Positions 1 through 8,470 of a DNA stretch of 64,000 nucleotides are shown here, in pieces. The translations under genes and the position numbers were made by a program. The first letter of the stretch is position 1. Each line of letters begins with the position of its first letter. The notes beneath the pieces were generated by a model, which was not told where the DNA came from, did not search any database, and saw only the letters and a list, made by a program, of their open reading frames with translations. The stretch comes from Pseudomonas sp. Fl4BN1 (GTDB lineage: Bacteria; Pseudomonadota; Gammaproteobacteria; Pseudomonadales; Pseudomonadaceae): the NCBI RefSeq assembly GCF_009908285.1, contig NZ_JAAARM010000020.1, positions 1-64,000 on the forward strand, written 5' to 3'.

Positions 1-38
1 GCTGCCGCCCGCCGCTCCCCCGCGCCCCACCCATCCCG

Positions 39-223
39 GTAGGAGCTGGCTTGCCAGCGAAAGCGCCCGCAAGGGCAACACAAGGCTCAAGGGCCTCTTC
101 GCCGGCAAGCCGGCTCCTACAGGAAACGGCACGACCTATCTGGCTGCTGTAGGAGCTGGCTTGCCAGCGAAGGCGTCCGCACGGGCAATACGAGACTCGC
201 GACCCTCTTCGCCGGCAAGCCAG
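39..223. repeat. REP/REPIN array A around the RAYT gene
   Basis: Two inverted pairs of a REP element. The direct half reads GTAGGAGCTGGCTTGCCAGC (39 and 149) and the opposite half reads GCCGGCAAGCCGGCTCCTAC (about 101-120). The second opposite half (about 207-223) is cut short after GCAAGCCAG. The array overlaps the 3' end of the RAYT gene. Such pairs (REPINs) are mobilised by RAYT proteins in Pseudomonas. Confidence 0.9.
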
Positions 224-672
224 ATGGCGTCCCAAAGGGGGTAGTCGTGCACGCGGGTGACGAGGCCGGCGCGGATCGGGTTGGCGATGAGGTAACGGGC
301 AACCAGGCGCAGGTTTTCTTCGCGACGCAGGGCGCGGTCGTGGTAACCCTTTTGCCAGAGCCGACCGCTACGGTGCAGGTGGGCGTTGATGTCCCCTGCG
401 CTGCAGGATTTGATCCTGCGCATCAGGCTCGACAGTGAGCAATGGCCCAACTCCAGCAGCCAGTGCAGATGATCCGGCATCACCACCCAGGCCAGGGAAT
501 GAGCCAGCCCGTGGAGCTCGGCCTGACGCAGTTGCTGCACCAGCAGGCGGCCGATGCGCCAATCATCGAAGATCCGCTCTCGGCGGTGGGTCACCGCGGT
601 GAGCAGGTAGATCTGGCCGGTTTGCGAGTAGCGCCCGATGCGCAGCCGGTTGCCGTGAAAACGCTGGGGCAT
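136..672 (-). CDS. REP-associated tyrosine transposase (RAYT, Y1/HUH family)
   Basis: Single-strand endonuclease/transposase of the Y1 (IS200-like, HUH) family that mobilises REP elements. The start is taken at the Met of MPQRFHGNRLRIGRYSQ, because the 10 upstream in-frame residues have no ribosome site. The HUH-type pair appears as PDHLHWLLEL, and the candidate catalytic Tyr lies in RYLIANPIRAGL. Length (178 residues) is normal or slightly long for a RAYT. The last 25-30 residues (ending DAFAGKPAPTAAR) are translated from the adjacent REP sequence, so the natural stop has probably been replaced by REP insertion. The gene is flanked on both sides by REPs of the family found throughout the first 29 kb, so it is the likely driver of those arrays. 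No other transposase is seen. Confidence 0.88.
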   Translation of the reverse strand: MPQRFHGNRLRIGRYSQTGQIYLLTAVTHRRERIFDDWRIGRLLVQQLRQAELHGLAHSLAWVVMPDHLHWLLELGHCSLSSLMRRIKSCSAGDINAHLHRSGRLWQKGYHDRALRREENLRLVARYLIANPIRAGLVTRVHDYPLWDAIWLAGEEGRESRIARADAFAGKPAPTAAR

Positions 673-770
673 GCTGTTGCCCTCCAAATGCCGGGGTGAC
701 ATTGGAAGGCTAATGCGTGAGGGCTATTGCGACGGCAGATTGTGGGACGGGGTGTGTCTGTGGCGCCCTG

Positions 771-837
771 TTCGCCGGCAAGCCGGCTCCTACGGATGCG
801 CGCAGACCCTGTAGGAGCTGGCTTGCCAGCGAAGGCG
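771..837. repeat. REP inverted pair B
   Basis: One converging REP pair: TTCGCCGGCAAGCCGGCTCC at 771 and GTAGGAGCTGGCTTGCCAGC at 811. It lies just past the 3' end of the minus-strand ABC transporter operon and upstream of the RAYT gene, where it could act as a bidirectional hairpin terminator. Confidence 0.88.
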
Positions 838-862
838 GTGCAATGGTCTCTGAAGATGTCGT

Positions 863-2653
863 TCATCCCCCAAGCCGCGGCGAGTTCTCCAGCAGGGTCC
901 GGGTATAGGCATGTTCGGGCCGGTCCAGTACCTGGTCCACCGTGCCCTGCTCCACCACCCGTCCCTGTTTGAGCACCAGCACTCGGTCGGCAATGGCGCG
1001 CACCACGCCCAGGTCATGGGTGACGAACAGCAGGGTCAGGCCCTCTTCCTGCAGTTGCCGCAACAACGCGAGGATCGAGGCCTGCACCGACACATCCAGG
1101 GCCGAGGTCACTTCATCGCAGATCAGCAGTTTCGGTTCGCACACCAGCGCCCGGGCAATCGCCACCCGCTGGCGTTCGCCCCCCGACAGGCTGTGGGGAT
1201 ACTGGTCCGCCAGGGCCGGCGACAGCGACACTCGCTGCAACACCGCGTCCACTCGGGCCCGGGCCTCGGCGCCCTGGATGCCGAAGAAATGCTCCAGGGG
1301 TGCACTCAGGGTCTGGTACAGCGTGTGCCGCGGGTTCAGCGCCCGGTACGGGTTCTGGAAGATGTACTGGATCTGGTGCCGCAGGCCTTTCTCGCGCTGG
1401 CGCGCCGACAGGCTCAAGGGCCGGCCGGCATAACGCACCCGGCCTTGGGCGTTGTCGCCCAGTCCCGCCAGGGCCCGGGCCAGGCTGGTCTTGCCGGAGC
1501 CGGACTCGCCCACCAGGGCCAGGCACTCTCCAGGCGCCACCTGCAGTGACACATCAAAGAGCACCTGGCGGTCGTAGGCCAGGTTCAGGTCTTCGACCTC
1601 CAGCAAGGGCACCAGCCCGGCTCCGGGCGCCAGTTGCAGCGCGGGCCCGGGCACAGGCTCCGGCAGTGCCTGTCGATGCGGATCGACGCAGGCCACCTGG
1701 ACCTCGGGGGCAAGGGTGCGCAATGGCGGTTCGAGCACGCTGCATTGCGGGCCGCGACGCGGGCACCGGGGGGCGAAGGCGCAACCCCGGGGGCGCTGCC
1801 CCGGCGCCGGGGCCTGCCCGGGGATCGCCAGCAAAGGCCGGCGCTGGCCGACATCGGGAATCGCCGCCAGCAAGCCCCGGGTATAGGGATGGGCCGGTTG
1901 GCGAAACAGCGCCTGGCGGGATGCGCTTTCAACGATCCGCCCGGCATACATCACCAGCACCCGGTCCACCAGGTCCTTGATCACCGCCAGGTCATGGGAG
2001 ACGTAGATCGCCGCCACGCCCTGGCTTTTGCACAGCTGGCGCAGGGTCGCGAGGATGTGTGCCTGGGTGGTCACATCCAGGGCCGTGGTCGGCTCGTCCA
2101 GGACAATCAGCCTGGGCCGCAGGACAAAGGCCAGGGCCAGCATCACCCGTTGCTGCTGACCACCGGACAGCTGATGAGGAAAGCGCCGAAGGAACTCGGG
2201 GTCTGCCGGCAGCCCGACATTCTCCAGGGTTTCGACGATCCGCTGCTGCTGCGCACCCCGCGCCAGGTGCTGCTGATGCACGGCCAGGGTTTCCCGTAGC
2301 AGGCTGCCGATGCGCAGGGACGGATTCAAGGCGGTGGCCGGGTCCTGGGCGACGTAGCCGATCAGGCTGCCCCGGGCCCGGCGCAAGGCCTGGCCCGAGA
2401 GTTCCAGCAACGATTGACCGGCCACTTCGACCCGGCCGTCGACGATCCGCGCGCCCTGGCGAGCATGGGCCAGCAGCGCCGTGGCCAGGGTGGTCTTGCC
2501 CGATCCGGACTCCCCCACCAGGCCGAGGATCTCCCCGGCGGCGACACTGAAGGACACCCCCGATAGCACATCCACCTCGGGCGCCAGTTCCACCCGCAGG
2601 TCGTCGACCTGCAGCACCCGCACGTCCCGGGCAATTTCCGCGACCGCGTTCAT
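863..2653 (-). CDS. Dipeptide-type ABC importer, fused dual ATPase (DppD-DppF / GsiA / YejF type)
   Basis: Energises uptake of peptides or similar solutes; both ATPases of the Dpp/Opp class are on one 596-residue chain. The N-terminal half has Walker A GESGSGKT (residues 47-54), signature LSGGQQQRV and Walker B LIVLDEP, followed by the Opp/Dpp C-terminal region with the Cys-containing GCAFAPRCP segment. The C-terminal half repeats the layout with GESGSGKT, LSGGERQRV and LLICDE. ATG overlaps the stop of the upstream permease gene (ATGA), so it is translationally coupled and is the last gene of the binding protein/permease/permease/ATPase operon. The operon begins with a flavin monooxygenase, which points to an organosulfur peptide-like substrate such as a thiol conjugate. 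This assignment is inferred; the glutathione importer GsiA has the same fused ATPase design. Confidence 0.9.
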   Translation of the reverse strand: MNAVAEIARDVRVLQVDDLRVELAPEVDVLSGVSFSVAAGEILGLVGESGSGKTTLATALLAHARQGARIVDGRVEVAGQSLLELSGQALRRARGSLIGYVAQDPATALNPSLRIGSLLRETLAVHQQHLARGAQQQRIVETLENVGLPADPEFLRRFPHQLSGGQQQRVMLALAFVLRPRLIVLDEPTTALDVTTQAHILATLRQLCKSQGVAAIYVSHDLAVIKDLVDRVLVMYAGRIVESASRQALFRQPAHPYTRGLLAAIPDVGQRRPLLAIPGQAPAPGQRPRGCAFAPRCPRRGPQCSVLEPPLRTLAPEVQVACVDPHRQALPEPVPGPALQLAPGAGLVPLLEVEDLNLAYDRQVLFDVSLQVAPGECLALVGESGSGKTSLARALAGLGDNAQGRVRYAGRPLSLSARQREKGLRHQIQYIFQNPYRALNPRHTLYQTLSAPLEHFFGIQGAEARARVDAVLQRVSLSPALADQYPHSLSGGERQRVAIARALVCEPKLLICDEVTSALDVSVQASILALLRQLQEEGLTLLFVTHDLGVVRAIADRVLVLKQGRVVEQGTVDQVLDRPEHAYTRTLLENSPRLGG

Positions 2654-3495
2654 GGGCGCTTCTCCCCGATCCGCGACTGGCTGCGACCAATGCCCTCGGC
2701 GAGGATGTTGGTGCCGTAGGCGAAGATCCCGATCAGCACCGCCGGGGCCAGTACCGCCCAGGGCTGGACCAGCAGCCCGGCCTGGTTTTCATTGATCATC
2801 AGCCCCCAGTCGGCGGCCGGCGGCGCCACGCCATACCCCAGGAAGCTCAGGCCCGAGAGCATGCCCACGCCCCAGGTCAGCATGTTGCCGAAATGCACCA
2901 GCAAGGGCGTGAGGATGTTGGGCAGGATCTCCCGGGACACAATCCGCCATTGCGAATACCCCATCATCTGCGCCGCCTCGACGAACTCCTGGCCGGCCAC
3001 CGCCACCGCGCTGCCCCGGGCCAGGCGCACCACCCCAGGGGTGAAGGCGATGGCCACGGTGAGCACGATCAACCAGGGCGCACGCCCGAGCATGGAGACG
3101 ATCAGCAGCACCAGGATCAGGTCGGGAAAGGCCAGGGACACGTCCGCCAGCCAGCTGATCAACTGGTCCAGGCGGCGCCGCGACAGGCCTGCCAGCAACC
3201 CCAGGGTGCCCCCCACCAGCAAGGCGATGGACGCCGCCGCCAGGGACATCCACAGCACCGACAGGCCACCGCTGAGCAGGCGCGACAGCACGTCATGGCC
3301 GAGAAAGTCATAGCCGAGCCAGGCGCCGGCAGCGGGCGCACCGTAGACCGGGCCGAGCATCTCGGTGCTGCCCCGGGGCGCGAGCCAGGGGCCGAACAGC
3401 GCCAGCAGCACCACCAGCAAGGTGATCAGGGCGCCCTTGCGGGTTTGCGGTTCGGCCAGCCACAGGCGCCAGCGGGAAATACGTAAATCGCTCAT
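2650..3495 (-). CDS. Dipeptide-type ABC importer permease (DppC-like)
   Basis: Inner-membrane permease of the Opp/Dpp family, 281 residues with about six hydrophobic segments. The first (ALITLLVVLLALFGPWLAP) follows a short basic N-terminus typical of DppC. The cytoplasmic coupling loop is visible as EFVEAAQMMGYSQWRIVSREILPNI (contacting the ATPase). The gene overlaps the downstream ATPase gene by 4 bases and lies 23 bases after the DppB-like gene, so it belongs to the same operon. The pairing with a DppB-like partner indicates a heterodimeric channel. Substrate is unknown; sulfur context is the only clue. Confidence 0.9.
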   Translation of the reverse strand: MSDLRISRWRLWLAEPQTRKGALITLLVVLLALFGPWLAPRGSTEMLGPVYGAPAAGAWLGYDFLGHDVLSRLLSGGLSVLWMSLAAASIALLVGGTLGLLAGLSRRRLDQLISWLADVSLAFPDLILVLLIVSMLGRAPWLIVLTVAIAFTPGVVRLARGSAVAVAGQEFVEAAQMMGYSQWRIVSREILPNILTPLLVHFGNMLTWGVGMLSGLSFLGYGVAPPAADWGLMINENQAGLLVQPWAVLAPAVLIGIFAYGTNILAEGIGRSQSRIGEKRP

Positions 3496-3518
3496 GGATC
3501 AGTTCTCATGCCGCAGGT

Positions 3519-4580
3519 TCAGGGGGCCTTGGGCGCCGAGCGGCGCCACCAGAGCTGGATACCGCGCCGGTTGCGGCGAATCAGGCCGACCCGTCTCGCG
3601 GTACGTAGTTTCGGGGTGAGCAATACCGTGGCCAGGTCCGCCAGCAGGTTGATCAGCACCACTCCCAGGGTGATCACCAGCACGATGGCCTGGATCATCG
3701 GCAGGTCGCGCATCTGGATCGCCGAGTTCAGCGAGGTGCCGATGCCCGGGTAGCTGAACACCACTTCCGCCAGCAGGGCCCCGCCAATCAGCGTGCGCAG
3801 GGTCAGGGCCAGGCCCTGGATCGCCGGCACCAGGGCATTGGGCAAGGTGTGGCGCCAGACGATGCGCCACTGCGGGATGCCCCGTAGCCGCGCGGCAATC
3901 ACATAGTCGGACTCCAGGGCCTCGATCATCGCCGCACGCAGCATGCGCGTCAGGTAGGGCAAGGCCGACAGCGCCAGGGCCAGCGCCGGCAGCACCAGGA
4001 ACTGCAACTGCCGCCACAGCGGCAACTGCGGGTCGAGGATCGACACCGCCGGCAGCAGGTCCATGTGAGGCATGGAGAACAGCAGCACCAGGCCAATGGC
4101 CAGGAGAAACCCCGGCGTTGCCTTGAGAAAGATCAGCAGCGACAGGCTCCAGCGATCCAGGCGGCTGTCCCGGCGCAGGGCCAGGGCCACCCCCAGGCCC
4201 AGGGCCACGGGCACCACCAGGGCCATGACCCCGGCCAGCAGCGCCAGGGTGTAGCCCAGCCGGGCAAAGAGCACCTCGGCCACGGGGGCATTGGAATCCA
4301 GGGACTGGCCCAGGTCACCGGCCAGGGTCTGCCCCAGCCAGTGCCGGTATTGCTCCAGCAGCGGCCGGTCCAGCCCCAGCTGGCGTTGCAGGGTGAGGAT
4401 GCTGTCCAGGGGCGCATCCGGGCCGAGGATCACCCGCGCCGGGTCCGAGGGCAGTGCCTGGGTGGCGACGAACACCACCAGGCTGATGACCCAGGCGGTG
4501 AGCAGGCCATAGCCCAGGCGACCGATGAACCAGGACAGCCAGGCTGGGGTTCTGGAGGCTTTTGCGCAGGGTTCAGACAT
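3519..4580 (-). CDS. Dipeptide-type ABC importer permease (DppB-like)
   Basis: Inner-membrane permease of 353 residues, the DppB/OppB partner of the next gene. It has a long periplasmic stretch after the first membrane helix (LGYGLLTAWVISLVVFVATQ), containing the family motif around LGLDRPLLEQYRHWLGQTLAGDLG. The EAA-type loop appears as AMIEALESDYVIAARLRGIPQWRIVWRH. It overlaps the upstream binding-protein gene by 8 bases, indicating coupling. The C-terminus (TARRVGLIRRNRRGIQLWWRR) is unusually basic and extends past the family's usual end. Confidence 0.9.
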   Translation of the reverse strand: MSEPCAKASRTPAWLSWFIGRLGYGLLTAWVISLVVFVATQALPSDPARVILGPDAPLDSILTLQRQLGLDRPLLEQYRHWLGQTLAGDLGQSLDSNAPVAEVLFARLGYTLALLAGVMALVVPVALGLGVALALRRDSRLDRWSLSLLIFLKATPGFLLAIGLVLLFSMPHMDLLPAVSILDPQLPLWRQLQFLVLPALALALSALPYLTRMLRAAMIEALESDYVIAARLRGIPQWRIVWRHTLPNALVPAIQGLALTLRTLIGGALLAEVVFSYPGIGTSLNSAIQMRDLPMIQAIVLVITLGVVLINLLADLATVLLTPKLRTARRVGLIRRNRRGIQLWWRRSAPKAP

Positions 4581-6144
4581 GGTTCAACCACAACTCGTCG
4601 AAGCGCCAGGAGGCGAAGGTGGTCTGTTCCGGCGTCAGGCCGCCGACCCGCACCGAGGCGGCGTCCAGCACATCGTTGAAGCCCCAGATCAACAGCCCGC
4701 CACGTTGGTGCTGGATGGCCTGGGCCTGGTGCACCAGGGGTTTGCGCAATTCCAGGTCGGGCTGGGCCAGGGCCTGTCGGTAGAGCTCGGTGAAACGCGG
4801 ATCATGGAAATTGCTGCGGTTGTAGATGGCCTGGGGCGCGTCGTTGTGCAACGCCGAGGCAAGAAAGCCCCGGGCCGGGGTCGACCCGGGCGACAGCAGC
4901 CAGTTTTCCCGCTGGGGCCCGTTGAACACCGAGCCGTCGACCTGGGTCACCTTGATCTGCACCCCGGCTTTCTTCGCCTGCTGGGCGAACACCAGGGCCG
5001 CATTGACGCCAGGGCCCGGGGTGGTAGTCAGCTCCACCCGCAGGTCGCTGTGCCCGGCTTGGCGCAACAGCGAGCGGGCCTGGTCCAGGTCGTAGGGGCG
5101 CTGGGCAATGCCGTGGTTGTAGGTCGGGTCGTGGGGCGAATACAGGTCATTGGCGATCCGCCCGAAACCGTTGAGGCCGCGATCCACCAGTTCCTGGCGG
5201 TCGGCCAGCAGGCGAAACGCCTGGCGTACCCGCTCGTCCTGGAACGGCGCCTTGGCCAGATTGAGATTGAAGCCGGTGAACGAGGTGCTCGGCGAGGCAT
5301 AGAACCTGAGCCGCGGATCGGCCTTGAACAGCGCGCTGTGCTCGGCCTGGACCCCGCTGGCCACATCGATCTGCCCGGCTCGCAGGGCGGCGGCCCGGGA
5401 CACCTGATCCTTGAACTCGATGATTTCCAGCTCGTCGGCATAGGGCTGCCCCGGCTTGTAGTAGTTCTCGAAACGGCTGTACAGCGAACGCTGGCCGGGA
5501 ATGAAGCGCTTGAGCCGGTAAGGGCCGGCGCCCACCGGGTTGGTCTGCGGGTGGTAGTCGGTGGGCACGATGCCGCCGAAGCTGATCAGGGTCTCGTCCA
5601 GGGGAAAGAAGCTCTGGCCCTGCTTGAAGCGGATCTCGATGGTGCGCTCGTCCAGCTTGCGCAAGGCCTGGCGGTCAATGGCCCCCACCAGCCCGGCGAA
5701 GGGTGACGCCAGCTGCGGATCGGTGAGGCGCAGGATGGAAAACAGCATGTCGTCGGCGCCGATGCTCTTGCCGTGGTGAAACTCCAGCCCCGGCTTGATG
5801 CGGATGGTCCAGGCGCTGGCATCGGCATTGGGTTCAGCGAACTCCGCCAGGGCCAGGCGGGTGCTGACGTCCGGGTTCCACTCCCAGAACTTGCTGTACA
5901 GCGCCCAACCACGAATGATCCCGCCGCCCACGGGTTTATGGGCATCGAGGTTGCCGGACTGGTCGCCATCGATGATCCCTACCCGCAGGCGTCCGCCGCG
6001 CACCGGCGTGCTGGACGCCAGCGCCGCAGCGCTTAGCGCCGCGCCACTGTCGCAGCCGCCGAGCAGGCTGGTGCCCAGCAACAGGCCGCCACCCACGGCC
6101 AGGGAATTGCCGAGAAACTCCCGGCGGGAAAACACCTCGCTCAT
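4573..6144 (-). CDS. ABC importer solute-binding protein, family 5 (DppA/OppA-like), Tat lipoprotein
   Basis: Periplasmic binding protein of 523 residues, of usual DppA size. The start is the Met of MSEVFSRREFLGNS because GAGGAG lies just upstream; an earlier in-frame Met lacks this. The N-terminus carries a twin-arginine motif (SRREFLG), a hydrophobic stretch and a lipobox ending LLGGC, so it should be Tat-exported and lipid-anchored. The SBP_bac_5 core has the ADDMLFSILRL and GAGPYRLKRF regions. It lies between the LLM monooxygenase (11 bases upstream) and the permeases, in one operon. Tat export of a family 5 binding protein is less common than Sec export. The ligand cannot be read from sequence. 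Confidence 0.9.
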   Translation of the reverse strand: MSEVFSRREFLGNSLAVGGGLLLGTSLLGGCDSGAALSAAALASSTPVRGGRLRVGIIDGDQSGNLDAHKPVGGGIIRGWALYSKFWEWNPDVSTRLALAEFAEPNADASAWTIRIKPGLEFHHGKSIGADDMLFSILRLTDPQLASPFAGLVGAIDRQALRKLDERTIEIRFKQGQSFFPLDETLISFGGIVPTDYHPQTNPVGAGPYRLKRFIPGQRSLYSRFENYYKPGQPYADELEIIEFKDQVSRAAALRAGQIDVASGVQAEHSALFKADPRLRFYASPSTSFTGFNLNLAKAPFQDERVRQAFRLLADRQELVDRGLNGFGRIANDLYSPHDPTYNHGIAQRPYDLDQARSLLRQAGHSDLRVELTTTPGPGVNAALVFAQQAKKAGVQIKVTQVDGSVFNGPQRENWLLSPGSTPARGFLASALHNDAPQAIYNRSNFHDPRFTELYRQALAQPDLELRKPLVHQAQAIQHQRGGLLIWGFNDVLDAASVRVGGLTPEQTTFASWRFDELWLNHV

Positions 6145-6154
6145 GGCTCGCTCC

Positions 6155-7354
6155 TCAGGCCTGCTCGCTGGCAACCGCCGGCTCTCTGGCCGGCGCAGTG
6201 GCCCCCAGGCGCGGTACTTCGAAACCGTGATCCAGGTCCAGCAGCGGGAACAGCAGGTCCGCCACCCGATGGGCCTCGTCGATCAGCGGAAAGCCCGAGA
6301 GAATGAAGGCCGAAGTGCCCTGCTCTTCGTATTCGCGAATACGTTCGGCCACCTGCTCGGCACTGCCCACCAGGTAGGTGCCTGCAGCCGGACCGAGGAT
6401 GTTGAAGCCGAACAGACTCGGGCCAAGCCAGACATTGGGGTAGATCTCCAGGTCCCGGGCCCTGGGCAGGCGCCCGGCACGGATGGCCTCGACATTGCGC
6501 TGGATCTGCGGATCGTCGCTGTGGAAGCTGTCCAGGGTTTCTCCCGGCGGCAACTGGCGCTCGATGGAGGCCCGGGCGGTCTGCAACGAGGTGCGCTGCA
6601 GCAGCTTCTCGGCGTGGGCCCAGGCCTCCTCCTCGGTTTCCCGGACGATGATCTGCAGGCGCGTGCCAAAGCTCAGCTCGCGGCCGATCTTCGCCGCTTC
6701 GGCGGCCACCTTGCGAAACTTCTCGCCAAGCTTCGGTGGGGTGTTGGCAAAGCTCAGGTACACATCCAGCAACTGCACCGAATGCGCCACTCCCGGGCCG
6801 GAAGTGCCGGCGCCCCACAGCGGGATGCCGGGGCGCTGCCGCGGCGCATGCCAGCCTCCCAGGGGATGGCTGGCGGCAGCCGGCGAGCGCGGCGCCAGCC
6901 TGACGTAGCGACCGTCGTAGCCGGCGGTATCGCCGGCGTAGAAGCCCTGAAAGGCCCGCCAATACTCCAGGCTGAAGTCATAACGTTCATCGTGGGGATA
7001 GTGCACCCCGAGGGTGGCCAGCCCGGCGTCGCTGCCGTTGACCACATTGAACAGCAGGCGACCGTTGGAGAAATGATCGAAGGTCAGCGCCCACTTGGCC
7101 AGCACCGCCGGTGACAACTCCCCCGGATGCTGGGCCACCAGAAAGCGCAAGCGCTGGGTGGCATCGATCAGCGCCGCCGAGACGGCCAGGCTTTCATTGG
7201 GGCTCGAGCCCAGCAGCGAGCCGTAGTAACCCAGGCGATCACTGGCCACCGCCAGCTGCTTGAGGTGTTGAAAATCAGTGTTCCAGCGCCCTTCCGGCTC
7301 CCAAGGATAGGGGCCATCGGGGGTGGTGAGGTACCAGAGAATCTTGACGGCCAT
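6155..7354 (-). CDS. LLM-class FMNH2-dependent monooxygenase, SsuD-like
   Basis: Luciferase-like TIM-barrel monooxygenase of 399 residues (SsuD is 381). It would use reduced flavin from a separate reductase to oxygenate a sulfur compound and release an aldehyde plus sulfite or sulfinate. SsuD-like blocks are clear: ASDRLGYYGSLLGSS, RLRFLVAQHPGELSP, FSNGRLLFNVVNGSD and TSAFILSGFPLIDEAHRV. In the SsuD active-site block FGIRLHVIVRET, the Arg is kept (R232) but the His is Gln (Q234), so the substrate or chemistry probably differs from alkanesulfonates. It is the first gene of the peptide-type ABC importer operon and lies downstream of the aldolase-like gene, from which it is separated by REP array C. 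No flavin reductase gene is in the window. Confidence 0.87.
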   Translation of the reverse strand: MAVKILWYLTTPDGPYPWEPEGRWNTDFQHLKQLAVASDRLGYYGSLLGSSPNESLAVSAALIDATQRLRFLVAQHPGELSPAVLAKWALTFDHFSNGRLLFNVVNGSDAGLATLGVHYPHDERYDFSLEYWRAFQGFYAGDTAGYDGRYVRLAPRSPAAASHPLGGWHAPRQRPGIPLWGAGTSGPGVAHSVQLLDVYLSFANTPPKLGEKFRKVAAEAAKIGRELSFGTRLQIIVRETEEEAWAHAEKLLQRTSLQTARASIERQLPPGETLDSFHSDDPQIQRNVEAIRAGRLPRARDLEIYPNVWLGPSLFGFNILGPAAGTYLVGSAEQVAERIREYEEQGTSAFILSGFPLIDEAHRVADLLFPLLDLDHGFEVPRLGATAPAREPAVASEQA

Positions 7355-7421
7355 GTGCCTGTTCCTTGAATGATTGAACGCCTTTAGCGCCTGAGCATTG
7401 CCCTTGCGTTGCCCTGGCGGA

Positions 7422-7668
7422 CGCCTTCGCTGGCAAGCCAGCTCCTACAGCCGCCAGATAAATCCCGCAGTCCCCGTAGGAGCCGGCTTGCCGGCGAAGA
7501 GGCCCTCAGGCCTTGCATCGCCCTGGCGGACGCCTTCGCTGGCAAGCCAGCTCCTACAGCCGCCAGATAGATCCCCCAGTCCCTGTAGGAGCCGGCTTGC
7601 CGGCGAAGAGGCCCTCAGGCCTTGCATCGCTCTTGTGGGCGCCTTCGCTGGCAAGCCAGCTCCTACAG
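7422..7668. repeat. REP/REPIN array C, 109-bp period
   Basis: Five REP halves alternating in orientation: CCTTCGCTGGCAAGCCAGCT at about 7423, 7531 and 7642, and GTAGGAGCCGGCTTGCCGGC at 7476 and 7585. The repeat unit is 109 bp with a shared spacer (GCCAGATA...TCCC). It fills the 369-base gap between the monooxygenase gene and the aldolase-like gene, both on the minus strand, and may attenuate or process that transcript. The rest of the gap (7355-7421, 7669-7723) shows no gene. Confidence 0.92.
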
Positions 7669-7723
7669 CAGTCGGATAAATCCCGTAGGGGCCCGGCGCG
7701 GTGCGATCCCGTGGGGCGTCAGA

Positions 7724-8455
7724 TCAATTGCGCCGGTCGATGGCCGGCACCAGGCCCAATTCAGTGGCGCGCTCGTACAGGCCGCTCATTTTCCATTGCT
7801 GGGTCAGTACGCCTGGGCCATAAGGGCGGGAACCGCCCAAGGCGTCGGCCAGCAGTTGCAGTTGCGCGCCCTCTTCCAGCAGCAGGATGAATTCCGCCGT
7901 GGCCCGCAGGCCCTGCTTGCCCCATACGGTGGAGCCGCCATTGGCTTCGAGAATCGCCAGGTTGAAGGGGTTCTGGACAATGCTGTCGAGGATGAAATCC
8001 ACCTCGGGCTGGCGCCGGTCGATGTACACCGGCAACTCCCTGGCCAACTGGTAGCGCTGCACCGGCACGTAGTGAAACGGCAGGCTCCGGTGGGTCTGGG
8101 CCCAGGCCCCCAGGTACGGCGAATGCACGTGGGACACCGTGGTGATGTCGGCATGTTGCTGGAACAGCTTGGTGTAGCGCCCCAGGCCGCCCTTGCCCTG
8201 GCCAAGGATGACCTTGCCGGCAAAGTCGGTGACGGTCGCCTGCAACGGCTTGTGGTAGTTCCACGGGCCGCCATAGTTCACCGACACCAGCAGTTCCTGG
8301 CCCGGCACCCGCTCGATGAAGCCCACGGTGCCGTTGGCGGTAATGGTCCGGGTTTCGCGGAACACGGTGAACGCCTGTTCGGCCTCCAGCAGCACCTGGT
8401 CGATGAAGGCCTGCAGTTCCTGGGTAATGGGTGTTTCGTTGATCAATACGGTCAT
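7724..8455 (-). CDS. Class II aldolase/adducin-like protein with altered metal site
   Basis: 243 residues of the class II aldolase/adducin fold. The paired zinc-ligand histidines are seen in TTVSHVHSPYLGAW. The block that normally reads Asn-His-Gly-Val and supplies the third His reads ILEANGGSTVWGKQ instead, so that His is missing. I also cannot find the catalytic Glu expected just before the conserved helix (GKGGLGRYTKLFQQHADI has none). It may therefore be a non-aldolase derivative. GGAG precedes the ATG. It lies 15 bases after the DszB-like gene on the same strand, so they are surely cotranscribed from the sigma54 promoter at 9565-9580. It could handle the carbon product or a sulfinate intermediate, but the role is unknown. 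Confidence 0.75.
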   Translation of the reverse strand: MTVLINETPITQELQAFIDQVLLEAEQAFTVFRETRTITANGTVGFIERVPGQELLVSVNYGGPWNYHKPLQATVTDFAGKVILGQGKGGLGRYTKLFQQHADITTVSHVHSPYLGAWAQTHRSLPFHYVPVQRYQLARELPVYIDRRQPEVDFILDSIVQNPFNLAILEANGGSTVWGKQGLRATAEFILLLEEGAQLQLLADALGGSRPYGPGVLTQQWKMSGLYERATELGLVPAIDRRN

Positions 8456-8470
8456 GGCGATTCTCCGGGT

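Noticed and set aside
7355..7421. Possible sigma54 promoter before the first SsuD-like gene (GG-N10-GC on minus strand)
   Set aside because: The dinucleotides fit, but the -24 box reads GGGCAACG and the -12 box GGGC, far from TGGCACG and TTGC. The gene is probably read from 9565.
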